From: Polaromonas sp. YR568
GTDB lineage: Bacteria; Pseudomonadota; Gammaproteobacteria; Burkholderiales; Burkholderiaceae_C
Assembly: GCF_900116715.1 (NCBI RefSeq)
Contig: NZ_FPBM01000003.1
Coordinates: forward strand, 310,001 to 374,000
Length of the DNA stretch: 64,000 bases
Reading direction: 5' to 3'
Position 1 is the stretch's first letter. The number at the start of each line of letters is the position of its first letter. The translations under genes were made by a program, and so were the position numbers. The notes under the pieces are model-generated. The model did not search any database and was not told the origin of the DNA. It saw nothing but the letters and a program-made list of their open reading frames with translations. Positions 1 to 9,143 of the stretch are shown piece after piece.

Positions 1-265
1 GCTGATCCAGCAGCTCAATGCGCAGACCGACGAGTGGCGCGCCGTCGAAATCGTGCGGGCCAAGAAGCTGCTGGCCAAGGGTGAGCCCATCGACATCGTG
101 CTGGACGCGCTGACCCGCGGCCTGACCCAGAAAATGCTGCACGGCACCCTGGCCGAATTGCATGCAGGCGACGCCAGCAGCCGCGAAGCCACGGCGCAAG
201 CCGTTTCCCGGCTGTTTCTGCGCGGCCAGTTGCCCAAGATCCAGCCCGAAGACAAAGAGCGTTAG
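1..265 (+). CDS. hemA: Glutamyl-tRNA reductase, C-terminal part (5' truncated)
   Basis: The reading frame is open from base 2 and ends at TAG 263-265, giving the last 87 residues of a protein that begins upstream of the window. The sequence ([16 protein letters not shown], then [17 protein letters not shown]) matches the helical C-terminal dimerisation domain of HemA, which reduces glutamyl-tRNA to glutamate-1-semialdehyde in the first committed step of C5 tetrapyrrole synthesis. The following genes prfA and prmC are its usual neighbours in proteobacteria (hemA-prfA-prmC), which supports the call. The catalytic cysteine and NADPH domain lie outside the window, so activity cannot be judged. 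Confidence 0.9.
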   Translation, partial: LIQQLNAQTDEWRAVEIVRAKKLLAKGEPIDIVLDALTRGLTQKMLHGTLAELHAGDASSREATAQAVSRLFLRGQLPKIQPEDKER

Positions 266-386
266 CGGCCGCCGCTGCGCCGTGGCTGCCTTTGCAGCCA
301 CCCCCGCTGACGTCTGGCAGCGCCTTCGCCGCCTCGCCGTCGCCTTGAATGCCTTTCGGCTCTTCCCTTTTTGCCTCCCCATTGCC

Positions 387-1508
387 ATGAAACCCTTTCT
401 CCGCCAAACCCTGGACCGCCAGCTTCTGCGCCTGCACGAGCTGGACGCCCTGCTGTCCGCCAGCGACGTGGTGAGCGACCTGGACCGCTTTCGCGCCCTG
501 ACCCGTGAGCATGCCGAGGCCAGCGTGATCGCCGAGCAGTACACGCGGCTCACCACCCGCGAAGCCGACCTGGCCGGTGCCGAGGGCATGCTGCTGGAAG
601 CCAAAAACGACCCCGAAATGGCCGCCATGGCCGAAGAAGAGATCAGCGCGGCCAAAGCCGATATCGCGCAGATCGACGAAGCCCTGCAGCTGATGTTGAT
701 CCCCAAGGATCCGGACGATGCACGGGCGGCCTTTATCGAAATCCGCGCGGGCACGGGCGGCGACGAGTCGGCGCTGTTTGCCGGCGACCTGTGCCGCATG
801 TACACCCGCTTTGCCGAGCGCAACCGCTGGCAGGTGGAGATCATCAGCGAGTCGCCCAGCGAGCTGGGCGGCTACAAGGAAGTGGTGCTGCGTATCGACG
901 GGCCGCTGGATGTGATGGGTGTGGGCGTTTACGGCAAGCTGCGCTTCGAGTCGGGCGGCCACCGCGTGCAACGCGTGCCGGCTACTGAAACGCAGGGCCG
1001 CATCCACACCAGCGCCTGCACCGTGGCCGTGCTGCCCGAGCCGGACGAGACCGTCGCCATCCAGATCAACCCGGCCGACCTGCGGATCGACACCTACCGC
1101 GCCAGCGGCGCCGGCGGCCAGCACATCAACAAGACCGATTCGGCCGTGCGCATCACGCACTTGCCGACCGGCATCGTCGCCGAATGCCAGGAAGGCCGCA
1201 GCCAGCACAGCAACAAGGCCCAGGCGCTCAAGGTGCTGACCGCCCGTATCCACGAAAAAGACCGCTCCGAGCGCGCCGCCAAAGATGCCGCCATGCGCAA
1301 GGGCCTGATCGGCAGCGGCGACCGCAGCGACCGCATCCGCACCTACAACTTCCCGCAGGGGCGCCTGACCGACCACCGCATCAACCTGACGCTGTACAAG
1401 CTGCTGGCCATCATGGAAGGCGATATGGGCGATGTCGTAACAGCGCTGCAGGTGGCGCGCGGCGCGGAACTGCTGGCGGAGCTGGAGACCGCCAACAACG
1501 GGCTCTGA
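387..1508 (+). CDS. prfA: Peptide chain release factor 1
   Basis: The product of 373 residues recognises UAA and UAG stop codons and triggers peptide release on the ribosome. The tripeptide anticodon of RF1-type factors (P-x-T) is seen as PAT at residues 198-200, which separates it from RF2 (SPF). The universal GGQ that reaches the peptidyl transferase centre is at residues 243-245 in the context [15 protein letters not shown]. The frame is open further upstream to about base 162, but the conserved N-terminus ([16 protein letters not shown]) and family length of about 360 point to ATG 387. It lies 121 bp after hemA, and prmC, whose product methylates the GGQ glutamine, follows 14 bp downstream. 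Confidence 0.97.
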   Translation: MKPFLRQTLDRQLLRLHELDALLSASDVVSDLDRFRALTREHAEASVIAEQYTRLTTREADLAGAEGMLLEAKNDPEMAAMAEEEISAAKADIAQIDEALQLMLIPKDPDDARAAFIEIRAGTGGDESALFAGDLCRMYTRFAERNRWQVEIISESPSELGGYKEVVLRIDGPLDVMGVGVYGKLRFESGGHRVQRVPATETQGRIHTSACTVAVLPEPDETVAIQINPADLRIDTYRASGAGGQHINKTDSAVRITHLPTGIVAECQEGRSQHSNKAQALKVLTARIHEKDRSERAAKDAAMRKGLIGSGDRSDRIRTYNFPQGRLTDHRINLTLYKLLAIMEGDMGDVVTALQVARGAELLAELETANNGL

Positions 1509-1522
1509 GCGTACTAATTTCG

Positions 1523-2389
1523 ATGAACCCGTCCACGACTTCACCCAGCTGCGCGCAAGCCCTGGCGGCCGCCCAAACCCTGGGGCTGGACCGCCTGGAC
1601 GCCCAGTTGCTGCTGCTGCATGCGCTCGGCAAGCCCGCTGATGCGCGCGCCTGGCTGCTGGCGCACGACACGGATGTGCTGCCGCCACAAACCGCCGAGG
1701 ACTTTCGCGCCCTGAGCCTGCGCCGGGCCGCCGGCGAGCCGCTGGCCTATATCGTGGGCAGCAAGGAATTTTTCGGCCTGGCTTTGCAGGTGGACGCCCG
1801 CGTGCTGGTGCCGCGGCCCGACACCGAGACGCTGGTGAACTGGGCGCTGGAAGTGTTGCAAAGCCCCGGCATGCTGGCAGCGCCGGAGATTCTGGACCTG
1901 GGCACAGGCAGCGGCGCGATTGCGCTGGCCATCGCGCACAGCCTGAAAACGGCTGGCCGCCAAGGTCATGTCGTTGCCGTAGATGCCAGTGCGGGCGCCC
2001 TGGACGTAGCCCGGGACAACGCGGCCCGTTTGGGCCTTGACGTGGATTTCGTTCAAAGCCATTGGCTCCAGGAAGTTAGCGAACACTTTCACCTTATCGT
2101 CAGCAATCCGCCCTACATCGCGAGCGCAGATCCGCATCTGGACGCACTGACGCATGAGCCGCTGACCGCCTTGGCAGCCGGCCCGGATGGGCTGGACGAC
2201 ATCCGGGCAATCGTGCGGCAGGCACCCGCCAGCCTGCTGCCGGGCGGATGGCTGTTGCTGGAGCACGGCTACGACCAGGCGGTGGCAGTGCGCGAGTTGC
2301 TGGTCAGCGGAGGTTTTGAGCAGGTTCAAAGCCGGCAGGATCTGGCCGGCATTGAGCGCTGCTCGGGTGGCTTGTGGCCGGGCGGCTGA
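1523..2389 (+). CDS. prmC: Release factor glutamine methyltransferase
   Basis: This 288-residue S-adenosylmethionine-dependent enzyme methylates the GGQ glutamine of class I release factors. An N-terminal helical domain (about residues 1-90) that binds the release factor precedes a Rossmann methyltransferase domain. The SAM-binding motif DLGTGSG is at residues 125-131 and the glutamine-binding NPPY at 195-198. The frame is open upstream through the end of prfA, but ATG 1523, 14 bp after the prfA stop, gives the family's usual length. The tight prfA-prmC spacing implies co-transcription of enzyme and substrate. Confidence 0.96.
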   Translation: MNPSTTSPSCAQALAAAQTLGLDRLDAQLLLLHALGKPADARAWLLAHDTDVLPPQTAEDFRALSLRRAAGEPLAYIVGSKEFFGLALQVDARVLVPRPDTETLVNWALEVLQSPGMLAAPEILDLGTGSGAIALAIAHSLKTAGRQGHVVAVDASAGALDVARDNAARLGLDVDFVQSHWLQEVSEHFHLIVSNPPYIASADPHLDALTHEPLTALAAGPDGLDDIRAIVRQAPASLLPGGWLLLEHGYDQAVAVRELLVSGGFEQVQSRQDLAGIERCSGGLWPGG

Positions 2390-2553
2390 CGCGGCAGGCC
2401 GGGAATCACGCGAAAAACCAAACGGCGGGATAATCAGCCCGTTGAATTCTGGTTTCCAGATTCCATTTAACTGAAATATGAAATGTCCCGGCTGAAAATT
2501 CTCAGCCCGGCATGGCCTTCCGGCCCACCCCAGGATTCCTAAAGGACTTCATC

Positions 2554-2883
2554 ATGAGCAACACCGACCCTACCCAGCAACGCATCGCCGAAATCGTCAA
2601 ATCCAGCGACGTTGTCCTCTTCATGAAGGGCACGGCCCAATTCCCCATGTGCGGCTTTTCAGGCCGCGCCATCCAGGTGCTCAAGGCCTGCGGTATCAAC
2701 AAGCCCGCCACCGTGAACGTGCTGGAAGACGAGGAAATCCGCCACGGCATCAAGGAATTCAGCAACTGGCCGACGATTCCCCAGCTCTATGTGAAGGGCG
2801 AATTCATCGGCGGTTCGGACATCATGATGGAGATGTACCAAAGCGGTGAACTCCAGCAAGTGCTGGGCGCCACCGCCAGCTGA
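2554..2883 (+). CDS. grxD: Monothiol glutaredoxin (Grx4/GrxD type)
   Basis: The 109-residue protein carries the monothiol active site CGFS at residues 33-36, the following cis-proline (WPTIPQLY) and the GG-D glutathione-binding segment (FIGGSDIMMEM). Proteins of this family carry [2Fe-2S] clusters together with glutathione and BolA partners and deliver them to apoproteins; a BolA-like gene lies at 48085-48336. ATG 2554 is chosen because AAAGGA sits 8 bp upstream and the alignment begins there; an upstream in-frame start at 2512 has no such site. The 164-bp gap after prmC holds an imperfect hairpin at 2488-2510 (CCGGCTGA with TCAGCCCGG) without a T tract, so grxD may have its own promoter. Confidence 0.95.
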   Translation: MSNTDPTQQRIAEIVKSSDVVLFMKGTAQFPMCGFSGRAIQVLKACGINKPATVNVLEDEEIRHGIKEFSNWPTIPQLYVKGEFIGGSDIMMEMYQSGELQQVLGATAS

Positions 2884-2930
2884 AGCCGCGCACCGGGCCC
2901 TGCCACAGTGCCGGTCAGCCCCGGAGCCGG

Positions 2931-3215
2931 TCAGTTCGTGTAGCCCGCGCAGGCGCCCGCGTTCACGCCGCCCTTGCATTCCCGCTTGAGCCGGGCGCTG
3001 CGCTGGGCGGGCGTTTCTTCGGAACCGCGGATGAATTTGACCTTGCCGCCGGTACCCGCAGCGCCGGCTTTTTCGGATTTGGCTTTGGTCTTTTTCGATT
3101 TTGGTTTGGCGGGTTTGTCGCTATCCGGCGCCGCTTGAGCCAAGGTACTGCCGCCCAGCAAAACGGCGGCCGCCAGCAGGGCCAGCACAGGCCCCTTGAA
3201 GAACTTTGCGTTCAT
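2931..3215 (-). CDS. Small secreted lysine-rich protein (PsiF-like?)
   Basis: A 94-residue protein. Residues 1-28 form a clear Sec signal peptide (MNAKFFKGPVLALLAAAVLL, cleavage near AQA-AP). A lysine/alanine/serine-rich linker follows, and then a C-terminal block (ETPAQRSARLKRECKGGVNAGACAGYTN) with two cysteines. The RLKRECKG...C pattern recalls the short PsiF-type repeat of small periplasmic proteins, but the match is loose and I do not assign a function. ATG 3215 is preferred over an upstream in-frame start because GAGGATC lies just ahead of it and the signal peptide begins there. It converges on grxD with a 47-bp gap. Confidence 0.7.
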   Translation of the reverse strand: MNAKFFKGPVLALLAAAVLLGGSTLAQAAPDSDKPAKPKSKKTKAKSEKAGAAGTGGKVKFIRGSEETPAQRSARLKRECKGGVNAGACAGYTN

Positions 3216-3344
3216 TTTTGATCCTCCCTCTTCACTTTTCACTCATCACTCTCTTCACTCTCACATACGCCCTCGCGCCCTCACGCGATGACGCTCCCCA
3301 AGCCTGCCGGATGCGGGGACGCCGCTTGTCCGGCAAGCCAATTC

Positions 3345-3551
3345 TTATTGCAGTTTCGGATCTCCAAACACCTCATCGTCGGGCGGCGTATCGGCCGGCA
3401 GACGAAAGCCTTCACTGGCCCAGGCGCCCAGATCGATGTTCTTGCAGCGCTCGCTGCAGAAGGGGCGAAAGGGGTTGCTGGGTGCGTAAATGCTCTCGCC
3501 GCCGCAGCCGGGGCATACCACCAGCTTGACGGGAGAAGAGTCTTTTTTCAT
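3345..3551 (-). CDS. yacG: DNA gyrase inhibitor / zinc-binding protein YacG
   Basis: A 68-residue protein with four zinc-binding cysteines, C13-x2-C16 and C32-x3-C36, in the YacG arrangement (VVCPGCGG ... RPFCSERC). This is followed by the conserved [14 protein letters not shown] tail. In E. coli the protein binds GyrB and blocks DNA binding by gyrase. The frame is open to 3587 with other start codons, but MKKDSS at 3551 gives the typical size. It sits at the end of the pilBCD-coaE-zapD-yacG cluster, 60 bp after zapD, an order common in beta- and gammaproteobacteria. Confidence 0.93.
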   Translation of the reverse strand: MKKDSSPVKLVVCPGCGGESIYAPSNPFRPFCSERCKNIDLGAWASEGFRLPADTPPDDEVFGDPKLQ

Positions 3552-3611
3552 GACGGGCATGGCTTCAGGCGGTTCTGAATAAATCAACCAGGTCGGAAGG
3601 CGCGGTCAGGA

Positions 3612-4367
3612 TCAGGAGCAGAGTGTCAGCTCGAACGCCGAATCCTCGGTGCTGGCGTGCAGCCGATCATCGCTTTCATGGCGCATGAGGCGCACCGAGA
3701 CAATCAGCCGGTTGCCGCTGATTTCCGGAATCAGCCCCAGCGTGGGGTCAATCCGCAGGCGCAGCAGCTGAAAGGTGCGCCCCTGAGGCAGCGTCTGCTG
3801 GTATTGCCCGGCCGGCGCCACGACTTTTTGCGGCGCGCCGGAGTCGCGCAGCAAAGTCAGCAGCACACGAATCGACTCGGCCAGAGGCACCAGTGGGGTG
3901 ATCCAGCGCTGCAGGTCCTGTTTGCGCGTCGCGGCATCCAGTTGCTGCCACGCAAAATACGCCGGCAAATCAAATTCACAGGTGCCCCCCGGAATACCGA
4001 CGCGGCTGCGGATGCTCATCAGCCAATCGTTTTCTGTGAGCGACTGGCCGGCCTTGCCCGGCAGGCTGTTCAGGGCCGAAAAGCAGCCTTCGAGCTGGCC
4101 GGTGACCTCGTCAAGAACCGCCTCGGAAATGGCCGGGTTGCCGCGGTAGCCGTTGAGAACATGTTTTTGTTTCTCAAGATCCTTGAGCACGTCGGTTTTC
4201 AGGTCCGCCCGGGCGCCCACGTCCATGATCTCGAAAATGGTCGTGATGCCGTAATGATGATCAGTCGGCGTGTCGCGCTCCACCAGCTCGCCAAGGCGGC
4301 GAAACAGGTGCTCCAGTCGCAAATAGGTGCGTATGCGTTCGTTAAAGGGATACTCGTAAAGAATCAC
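3612..4367 (-). CDS. zapD: Cell division protein ZapD
   Basis: The product (251 residues from the proposed start) matches ZapD, a cytoplasmic protein that cross-links FtsZ filaments at the division ring. The start of the family's conserved region is seen as ILYEYPFNERIRTYLRLEHL, followed by GIFEIMD-type and KDLEKQKHVL segments. The open frame runs much further upstream through coaE without a convincing ATG. I choose GTG 4367, which places the start just ahead of the conserved motif, as in E. coli (247 residues). The ribosome-binding site is weak, so the start is uncertain. It lies 43 bp after coaE on the same strand. Confidence 0.9.
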   Translation of the reverse strand: MILYEYPFNERIRTYLRLEHLFRRLGELVERDTPTDHHYGITTIFEIMDVGARADLKTDVLKDLEKQKHVLNGYRGNPAISEAVLDEVTGQLEGCFSALNSLPGKAGQSLTENDWLMSIRSRVGIPGGTCEFDLPAYFAWQQLDAATRKQDLQRWITPLVPLAESIRVLLTLLRDSGAPQKVVAPAGQYQQTLPQGRTFQLLRLRIDPTLGLIPEISGNRLIVSVRLMRHESDDRLHASTEDSAFELTLCS

Positions 4368-4410
4368 AGCGCTATTTTCGTCGGCTTCAATGGAGGTGTG
4401 TGTCTGTGCA

Positions 4411-5022
4411 TCATAGCCCGAAGCGCCCGGCCAGCCGGCGGACTTCGGCATCAAGGGCGTCCAGGGAAACCCCATCGTTATAAAGGCAAATGTCTGCTGC
4501 CGCCACACGCTGGCTGCGACTGGCCTGTCCTGCCAGGATTTTCTCCACAACATCCCGGGGCCAGCCATTACGGGCCATGACACGGTCGATTTGGGTGGCT
4601 TCGCTGCAATCGACGACCAGCACCTGGTCCAGTTGCTGCCGCCAGCGCCCGGACTCCACGAGCAAAGGGATGTCAAAAACGACGCAGCGCTTGCCGGCGC
4701 CCGCGGCTTGTTCGTACTGCCGCAATGTTTCGAGACCCACCAAAGGGTGAACAATGGATTCCAGGCGGCGCCTGGCGCCCGGGTCATCAAACGCGAGCTG
4801 CCGCATACGCTCCCGGTCCATGGCGCCGTCGGCCGCGACGAGGTGTGAGCCGAATTGCGCAGCAATCTCCGGTATGGCGGCGCCACCAGCGGCGGTAACC
4901 GCCCGCGAAATCGCATCCGCATCCACCAGGGCCGCCCCACAAGCCACCAGCGTTCGGGCGACCGTGCTCTTTCCGCTCCCTATTCCGCCCGTCAGGCCGA
5001 TACGCAAGGCCGTACCGCGCAT
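4411..5022 (-). CDS. coaE: Dephospho-CoA kinase
   Basis: This 203-residue P-loop kinase phosphorylates dephospho-CoA at the 3' hydroxyl in the last step of coenzyme A synthesis. The Walker A motif GGIGSGKST is at residues 12-20, followed by DADAISR and the substrate-domain segment IVHPLV. The lid region carries the conserved ARNGWPRD. ATG 5022 lies 4 bp after the pilD stop; a longer in-frame start at 5064 would overlap pilD and adds residues not seen in the family. The pilD-coaE pairing is a standard operon arrangement in proteobacteria. Confidence 0.95.
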   Translation of the reverse strand: MRGTALRIGLTGGIGSGKSTVARTLVACGAALVDADAISRAVTAAGGAAIPEIAAQFGSHLVAADGAMDRERMRQLAFDDPGARRRLESIVHPLVGLETLRQYEQAAGAGKRCVVFDIPLLVESGRWRQQLDQVLVVDCSEATQIDRVMARNGWPRDVVEKILAGQASRSQRVAAADICLYNDGVSLDALDAEVRRLAGRFGL

Positions 5023-5026
5023 GGCA

Positions 5027-5878
5027 TCAGAGACCGGCAAACCGCAGAATCGACTGGGGCCCAAAAATCATGGCGGTAAAGCCTGCACCCGCCAGGAACG
5101 GACCAAATGGGACGTAGCCGCCCTCTCGCAGTTTGCTGGAGAACTTGAGCGCAATGCCAATCACGGCGCCTATCACCGACGCCATCAAAATGATGGGGAC
5201 CAGCGCAGGCCACCCAAACCAGGCACCCAGCGCGGCGAACAATTTGAAGTCCCCGTAGCCCATACCCTCTTTGCCGGTCGCGAGCTTGAAAGCCCAGTAC
5301 ACCAGCCAGAGAGAGAGGTAGCCTGCAACCGCACCCCACAATGCCGTGGACAGATTGACCGCAGGGTTCCACTGCAACGCGGCGACGATCAGGCCGGCCC
5401 ACAGCAAGGGCAAGGTGATGTCGTCCGGCAGCAAGGTCGTGTCCCAGTCAATCATGGCCAGCGCAAGCAGCGCCGCAGAAAAGCCGCACCATGCCAGCGC
5501 CGTCAGTGACCAACCCCAGCGCCATACGCAAAAAAAGAACAAAGCACCCGTGACGGCCTCTATGACGGGATAACGCAAGCCATAAGACGCGCCGCAAACC
5601 GAGCACTTGCCCTTGAGAAACAGGTAACTGGCGACTGGAATGTTTTCATACCAGGCAATGACATGACCGCAGCTGGAGCAGCGCGAACGCGGCACCAGTA
5701 AATTGAATTTTTCAGCGGGCTCCTGGGGAGTGTCCGTCAGTTCGGCGCATTCCTGCGCCCATTGGCGCTCCATCATCTTCGGCAGCCGGTAAATGACGAC
5801 GTTCAGGAAGCTTCCGAACAACAGGCCAAAAAAACCGGCCAGCAACGCATCAAACGCCGGCCCGAAACCAGTCCCCAT
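5027..5878 (-). CDS. pilD: Type IV prepilin peptidase / N-methyltransferase
   Basis: A polytopic inner-membrane aspartyl protease of 283 residues that removes the leader from type IV prepilins and methylates the new N-terminus. An N-terminal membrane helix (LLFGSFLNVVIYRLP) precedes a cytoplasmic domain with the zinc-binding cysteines C67-x2-C70 and C92-x2-C95. The protease motifs are the aspartates in the MIDWDTTLLPDD region and GMGYGDFK (GxGD). It overlaps the pilC stop region by one base, so pilB, pilC and pilD read as one unit. Pilin genes are not in the window. Confidence 0.97.
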   Translation of the reverse strand: MGTGFGPAFDALLAGFFGLLFGSFLNVVIYRLPKMMERQWAQECAELTDTPQEPAEKFNLLVPRSRCSSCGHVIAWYENIPVASYLFLKGKCSVCGASYGLRYPVIEAVTGALFFFCVWRWGWSLTALAWCGFSAALLALAMIDWDTTLLPDDITLPLLWAGLIVAALQWNPAVNLSTALWGAVAGYLSLWLVYWAFKLATGKEGMGYGDFKLFAALGAWFGWPALVPIILMASVIGAVIGIALKFSSKLREGGYVPFGPFLAGAGFTAMIFGPQSILRFAGL

Positions 5879-7095
5879 CAGACGACTTGACCCAGCTTGA
5901 AAATAGGCAAGTACATGGAGACCACAATCCCGCCGATCAGTGATCCCAGGATCACAATGATGATGGGCTCCATCAGGCTCGAAAGCCCGGCCACCATCTC
6001 ATCGACCTCGGCCTCATAAAAGTCGGCAGCCTTGCCCAGCATGTGATCGATGGAGCCGGACTCCTCGCCGATGGCGCACATCTGAAGCACCATGGAAGGG
6101 AAGATGTTGGCATTGGTCATGGCAGCGGTCAGGCTGGTTCCGGTGGAAACCTCTTGCTGGATTTTTTCGGTGGCATCCGCAAACAGCGAGTTACCGGATG
6201 CACCGCCGACAGAGTCCAGCGCTTCGACAAGCGGCACACCGGCCGCGAACATGGTGGCCAGCGTACGCGTCCAGCGTGCAATACACGACTTCTCAATCAA
6301 GGCGCCAAACACGGGTATCTTGAGCAGGACCCGGTCCATGAACTTTTGCATTTTCTCGCTTCGCTTCCAGGCCTGGAAGAAGAAGTAGAGTCCGCCGCCG
6401 ATACCGCCAAAAATCAACCACCAGTAGGCAACGAAAAATTCGCTGATCGCAATAACGACCAGCGTGGGGCCCGGCAAATCCGCGCCGAATGAAGAGAAAA
6501 CCGTCTTGAACGCCGGAATCACAAAAATCATGATCACGGCAACCACCACAAATGCGACCACCATCACCGAAATGGGGTACATCAAAGCCGACTTGATCTT
6601 CGACTTGATCGCTTCGGTCTTTTCCATGTAAGTCGCAAGCCGGTCCAGCAGCGACTCCAGAATACCGGCCGCCTCACCGGCTTCGACGAGGTTGCAATAC
6701 AGCGCATTGAAATACAGCGGGAACTTGCGGAAGGCTGCACTCAGGGAAGTACCGGTTTCCACGTCGGTACGCACATCATTGAGCAGTTTGGTCACGCTGG
6801 CATTGGGGTTGCCGCGGCCCACAATATCAAACGCCTGCAGAAGCGGCACACCGGCCTTCATCATCGTGGCCAGCTGGCGGGTAAAAATGGCAATGTCCTT
6901 GGGCTTGATGGACTTGCCGGCGCGCATCTTGCGCTTCTTGATCTTGGTGGGTAACACGCCCTGCCGGCGCAACGATGACTTGACCTGGTTCTCGCCGGCG
7001 GCCCGGATTTCACCGCGGACTTGCTTGCCGCCCCGGTCTTTGCCCTCCCACTCGAAAACAAATTCCTTGATGCCCTTGGATACTGCAGTTGCCAT
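5878..7095 (-). CDS. pilC: Type IV pilus inner-membrane platform protein PilC
   Basis: A 405-residue protein of the GspF/PilC family, which forms the inner-membrane platform that the PilB motor turns during pilus assembly. Two copies of the T2SSF domain are visible, each beginning with a FTRQLATMMKAGVPLLQA-type block (about residues 70 and 275; the second reads WTRTLATMFAAGVPLVEA). Three membrane helices are present: about residues 170-195, 220-240, and the C-terminal segment PIIIVILGSLIGGIVVSMY. It lies 84 bp downstream of pilB and abuts pilD. Confidence 0.96.
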   Translation of the reverse strand: MATAVSKGIKEFVFEWEGKDRGGKQVRGEIRAAGENQVKSSLRRQGVLPTKIKKRKMRAGKSIKPKDIAIFTRQLATMMKAGVPLLQAFDIVGRGNPNASVTKLLNDVRTDVETGTSLSAAFRKFPLYFNALYCNLVEAGEAAGILESLLDRLATYMEKTEAIKSKIKSALMYPISVMVVAFVVVAVIMIFVIPAFKTVFSSFGADLPGPTLVVIAISEFFVAYWWLIFGGIGGGLYFFFQAWKRSEKMQKFMDRVLLKIPVFGALIEKSCIARWTRTLATMFAAGVPLVEALDSVGGASGNSLFADATEKIQQEVSTGTSLTAAMTNANIFPSMVLQMCAIGEESGSIDHMLGKAADFYEAEVDEMVAGLSSLMEPIIIVILGSLIGGIVVSMYLPIFKLGQVV

Positions 7096-7179
7096 GATGC
7101 TTTCTCGTTGTATGGACAGCCTCAGCGCGCGCCGTCAGTCCGGTCGCGCCGCCATGTACCGGCTTCTGAATGCCTCGGT

Positions 7180-8910
7180 TTACACATTGGTGCAGCCCAG
7201 AATCTCTTCCAGCGAAGTCAGGCCGAGTTTAACTTTGGACAAACCCGACACCCGAAGGCTTTTCACGCCTTCGGCCTCCGCCTGGGCTGCAATTTCCAGG
7301 GCGCTACCGTCGCGAAGGACGATACGCTGAATCTCCTCGGAAATGGGCATGACCTGATAAACACCGACCCGGCCTTTGTAACCATTCGTACACATTGAGC
7401 AACCGACCGGCCGGTAAGGCGTCCACGAACCATCTACGTCTTCTTCCTTGAAGCCCGCGTCAAGCAGGGTCTCACGCGGGATGTCCGCTGGGGTTTTGCA
7501 GTTGACGCACAGGCGCCGCGCCAGTCGCTGGGCGGTGATCAGAATCACGCTGGAAGCGATATTAAAAGGCGCAATGCCCATGTTGCGCATACGCGTCAAT
7601 GTGGTCGGCGCATCGTTGGTGTGCAGCGTCGACATGACCATATGCCCGGTTTGCGCGGCCTTGATCGCAATGTCGGCCGTTTCAAGGTCGCGAATCTCAC
7701 CGACCATGATGATGTCGGGATCCTGCCGCAAAAACGCCTTGAGCGCGACCGAGAAGGTCATGCCGGCCTTGTCGTTCATGCTGACCTGGTTGACGCCCGG
7801 CAAGGTGATTTCGGCCGGGTCTTCCGCGGTAGCGATATTGACGCCCGGCTTGTTCAGAATATTCAGGCAGGTGTAAAGAGACACCGTTTTGCCCGAACCA
7901 GTCGGGCCGGTCACGAGCACCATGCCATAGGGTCGCTGGATGGCGTGCAGCAGGCGCTCTTTTTCAACGGCCTCGTAACCCAGCGCGTCAATACCGAGTT
8001 TGGCGCTGCTCGGGTCAAGAATACGGATAACGATTTTTTCGCCGTACATGGTCGGCAAGGTGCTCACCCGGAAATCGATGACCCGGTCCGGACCGATCTT
8101 GAGCTTCATCTTGCCGTCCTGCGGCACGCGCTTTTCCGAGATGTCCAGCTTTGAGATCACCTTGATGCGCGCTGCCAGCTTGTCTTTGATGGCGACGGGC
8201 GGCGACGCAATTTCCCGCAGCTCGCCGTCAACCCGGAAGCGGACGCGGTAGGTGTGCTCAAACGGTTCGAAATGCAGGTCCGACGCCCGCATGCTGAAGG
8301 CGTCAAGCAGCATTTTCTGCAGAAACTTGACGACCGGCGCGTCCTCAACCTCGGAAACGCTGGCTTCACTGTCTTCGGTCGTCTCGGTGCTGGCTTCGTC
8401 GAATTCGAAGTCGTCGCCGATGATGCTTTCCATGGCCTCCGCGGCCGTGGTGTTGGAAGCCTCCACCAGCTTGGACAGCTTGTCATATTCAGCAATGACC
8501 CAGTCCACCCCCATCTGGGTGGAAAACTTGATTTTTTCCGCCGCCTCCTGATCGGAGGGGTCTGCGGTCGCGGCGATCAGCCGGTTGTTGCGCTTGCTCA
8601 GGACAACGATGCGGTAAGTCGCGCAAATCTTGGCGTCGAGCAGGCCTTTGGGCAGGCGCTGCACATCGATGGCTTCCAGATCCAGCAAAGGGGCGGCAAA
8701 AGCCGTCGACATGGTGTGGGCCAAATCAAACGCAGACACCGCGCCGGAACCGGTCAATTCGGCAATAAAGCTGGTGCGGCTGCTTTGGGCCTTGCGGAAA
8801 ATGTCCTCGGCGGCCTTCTGCTGCAATTTTCCGGCCATCACCAAAGCCCGGCCCAAGCCGGGTAGGGCCATGGACGGCGGTTGGTTAATAGCGGTATCGA
8901 CAGCGGCCAT
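7180..8910 (-). CDS. pilB: Type IV pilus assembly ATPase PilB
   Basis: A 576-residue cytoplasmic hexameric ATPase that powers pilus extension. The N-terminal MshEN-like domain (about 1-150) is followed by an acidic linker rich in E, D, S and T (about 165-200) and the secretion ATPase core. Walker A GPTGSGKT is at about residues 335-342, followed by the Asp box (TAEDPAEI), Walker B (DPDIIMVGEIRDLETA) and the His box (STLHTNDAPTTL). A C-terminal zinc site is formed by CVNC and CSMC, as in PilB and GspE. The acidic linker is typical of PilB. The leader upstream of 8910 reaches tRNA-Pro; no promoter is obvious. Confidence 0.97.
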   Translation of the reverse strand: MAAVDTAINQPPSMALPGLGRALVMAGKLQQKAAEDIFRKAQSSRTSFIAELTGSGAVSAFDLAHTMSTAFAAPLLDLEAIDVQRLPKGLLDAKICATYRIVVLSKRNNRLIAATADPSDQEAAEKIKFSTQMGVDWVIAEYDKLSKLVEASNTTAAEAMESIIGDDFEFDEASTETTEDSEASVSEVEDAPVVKFLQKMLLDAFSMRASDLHFEPFEHTYRVRFRVDGELREIASPPVAIKDKLAARIKVISKLDISEKRVPQDGKMKLKIGPDRVIDFRVSTLPTMYGEKIVIRILDPSSAKLGIDALGYEAVEKERLLHAIQRPYGMVLVTGPTGSGKTVSLYTCLNILNKPGVNIATAEDPAEITLPGVNQVSMNDKAGMTFSVALKAFLRQDPDIIMVGEIRDLETADIAIKAAQTGHMVMSTLHTNDAPTTLTRMRNMGIAPFNIASSVILITAQRLARRLCVNCKTPADIPRETLLDAGFKEEDVDGSWTPYRPVGCSMCTNGYKGRVGVYQVMPISEEIQRIVLRDGSALEIAAQAEAEGVKSLRVSGLSKVKLGLTSLEEILGCTNV

Positions 8911-9049
8911 GGTTCTCGGGGTTTAACTCAAATAGGTATCATCGCCTATAGATTCATAGGTGTAAATCGAAAACACCTGCGTCGCCCCTGGGGACGCTGG
9001 AACTGTGCGAAGAAACGCACATATCGGGCTGAAAACAGGCCAGCAGGAC

Positions 9050-9126
9050 TGGTCGGGGTGAGAGGATTCGAACCTCCGGCCTCTACGTCCCGAACGTAGC
9101 GCTCTACCAGGCTAAGCTACACCCCG
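9050..9126 (-). tRNA. tRNA-Pro (anticodon CGG)
   Basis: Read on the minus strand, the sequence folds as a full cloverleaf. The acceptor arm is CGGGGTG paired with CACCCCG. The anticodon arm CTACG/CGTAG encloses the loop TTCGGGA (anticodon CGG, decoding CCG). The T arm carries GGTTCGAATCC. The discriminator A and a CCA tail are encoded (9050-9053). It lies between pilB and ispB, on the same strand as both. Confidence 0.97.
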
Positions 9127-9143
9127 CCACCAGCAACCGGCTG

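Noticed and set aside
162..386. In-frame N-terminal extension of prfA
   Set aside because: The extension overlaps the hemA end and is not part of the RF1 family; ATG 387 gives normal length.
15..1688. Long open frame antisense to hemA and prfA
   Set aside because: It covers two well-identified genes and has no recognisable motif.
4368..4940. In-frame extension of zapD through coaE
   Set aside because: It overlaps the P-loop kinase coaE, and the extra residues do not resemble ZapD.
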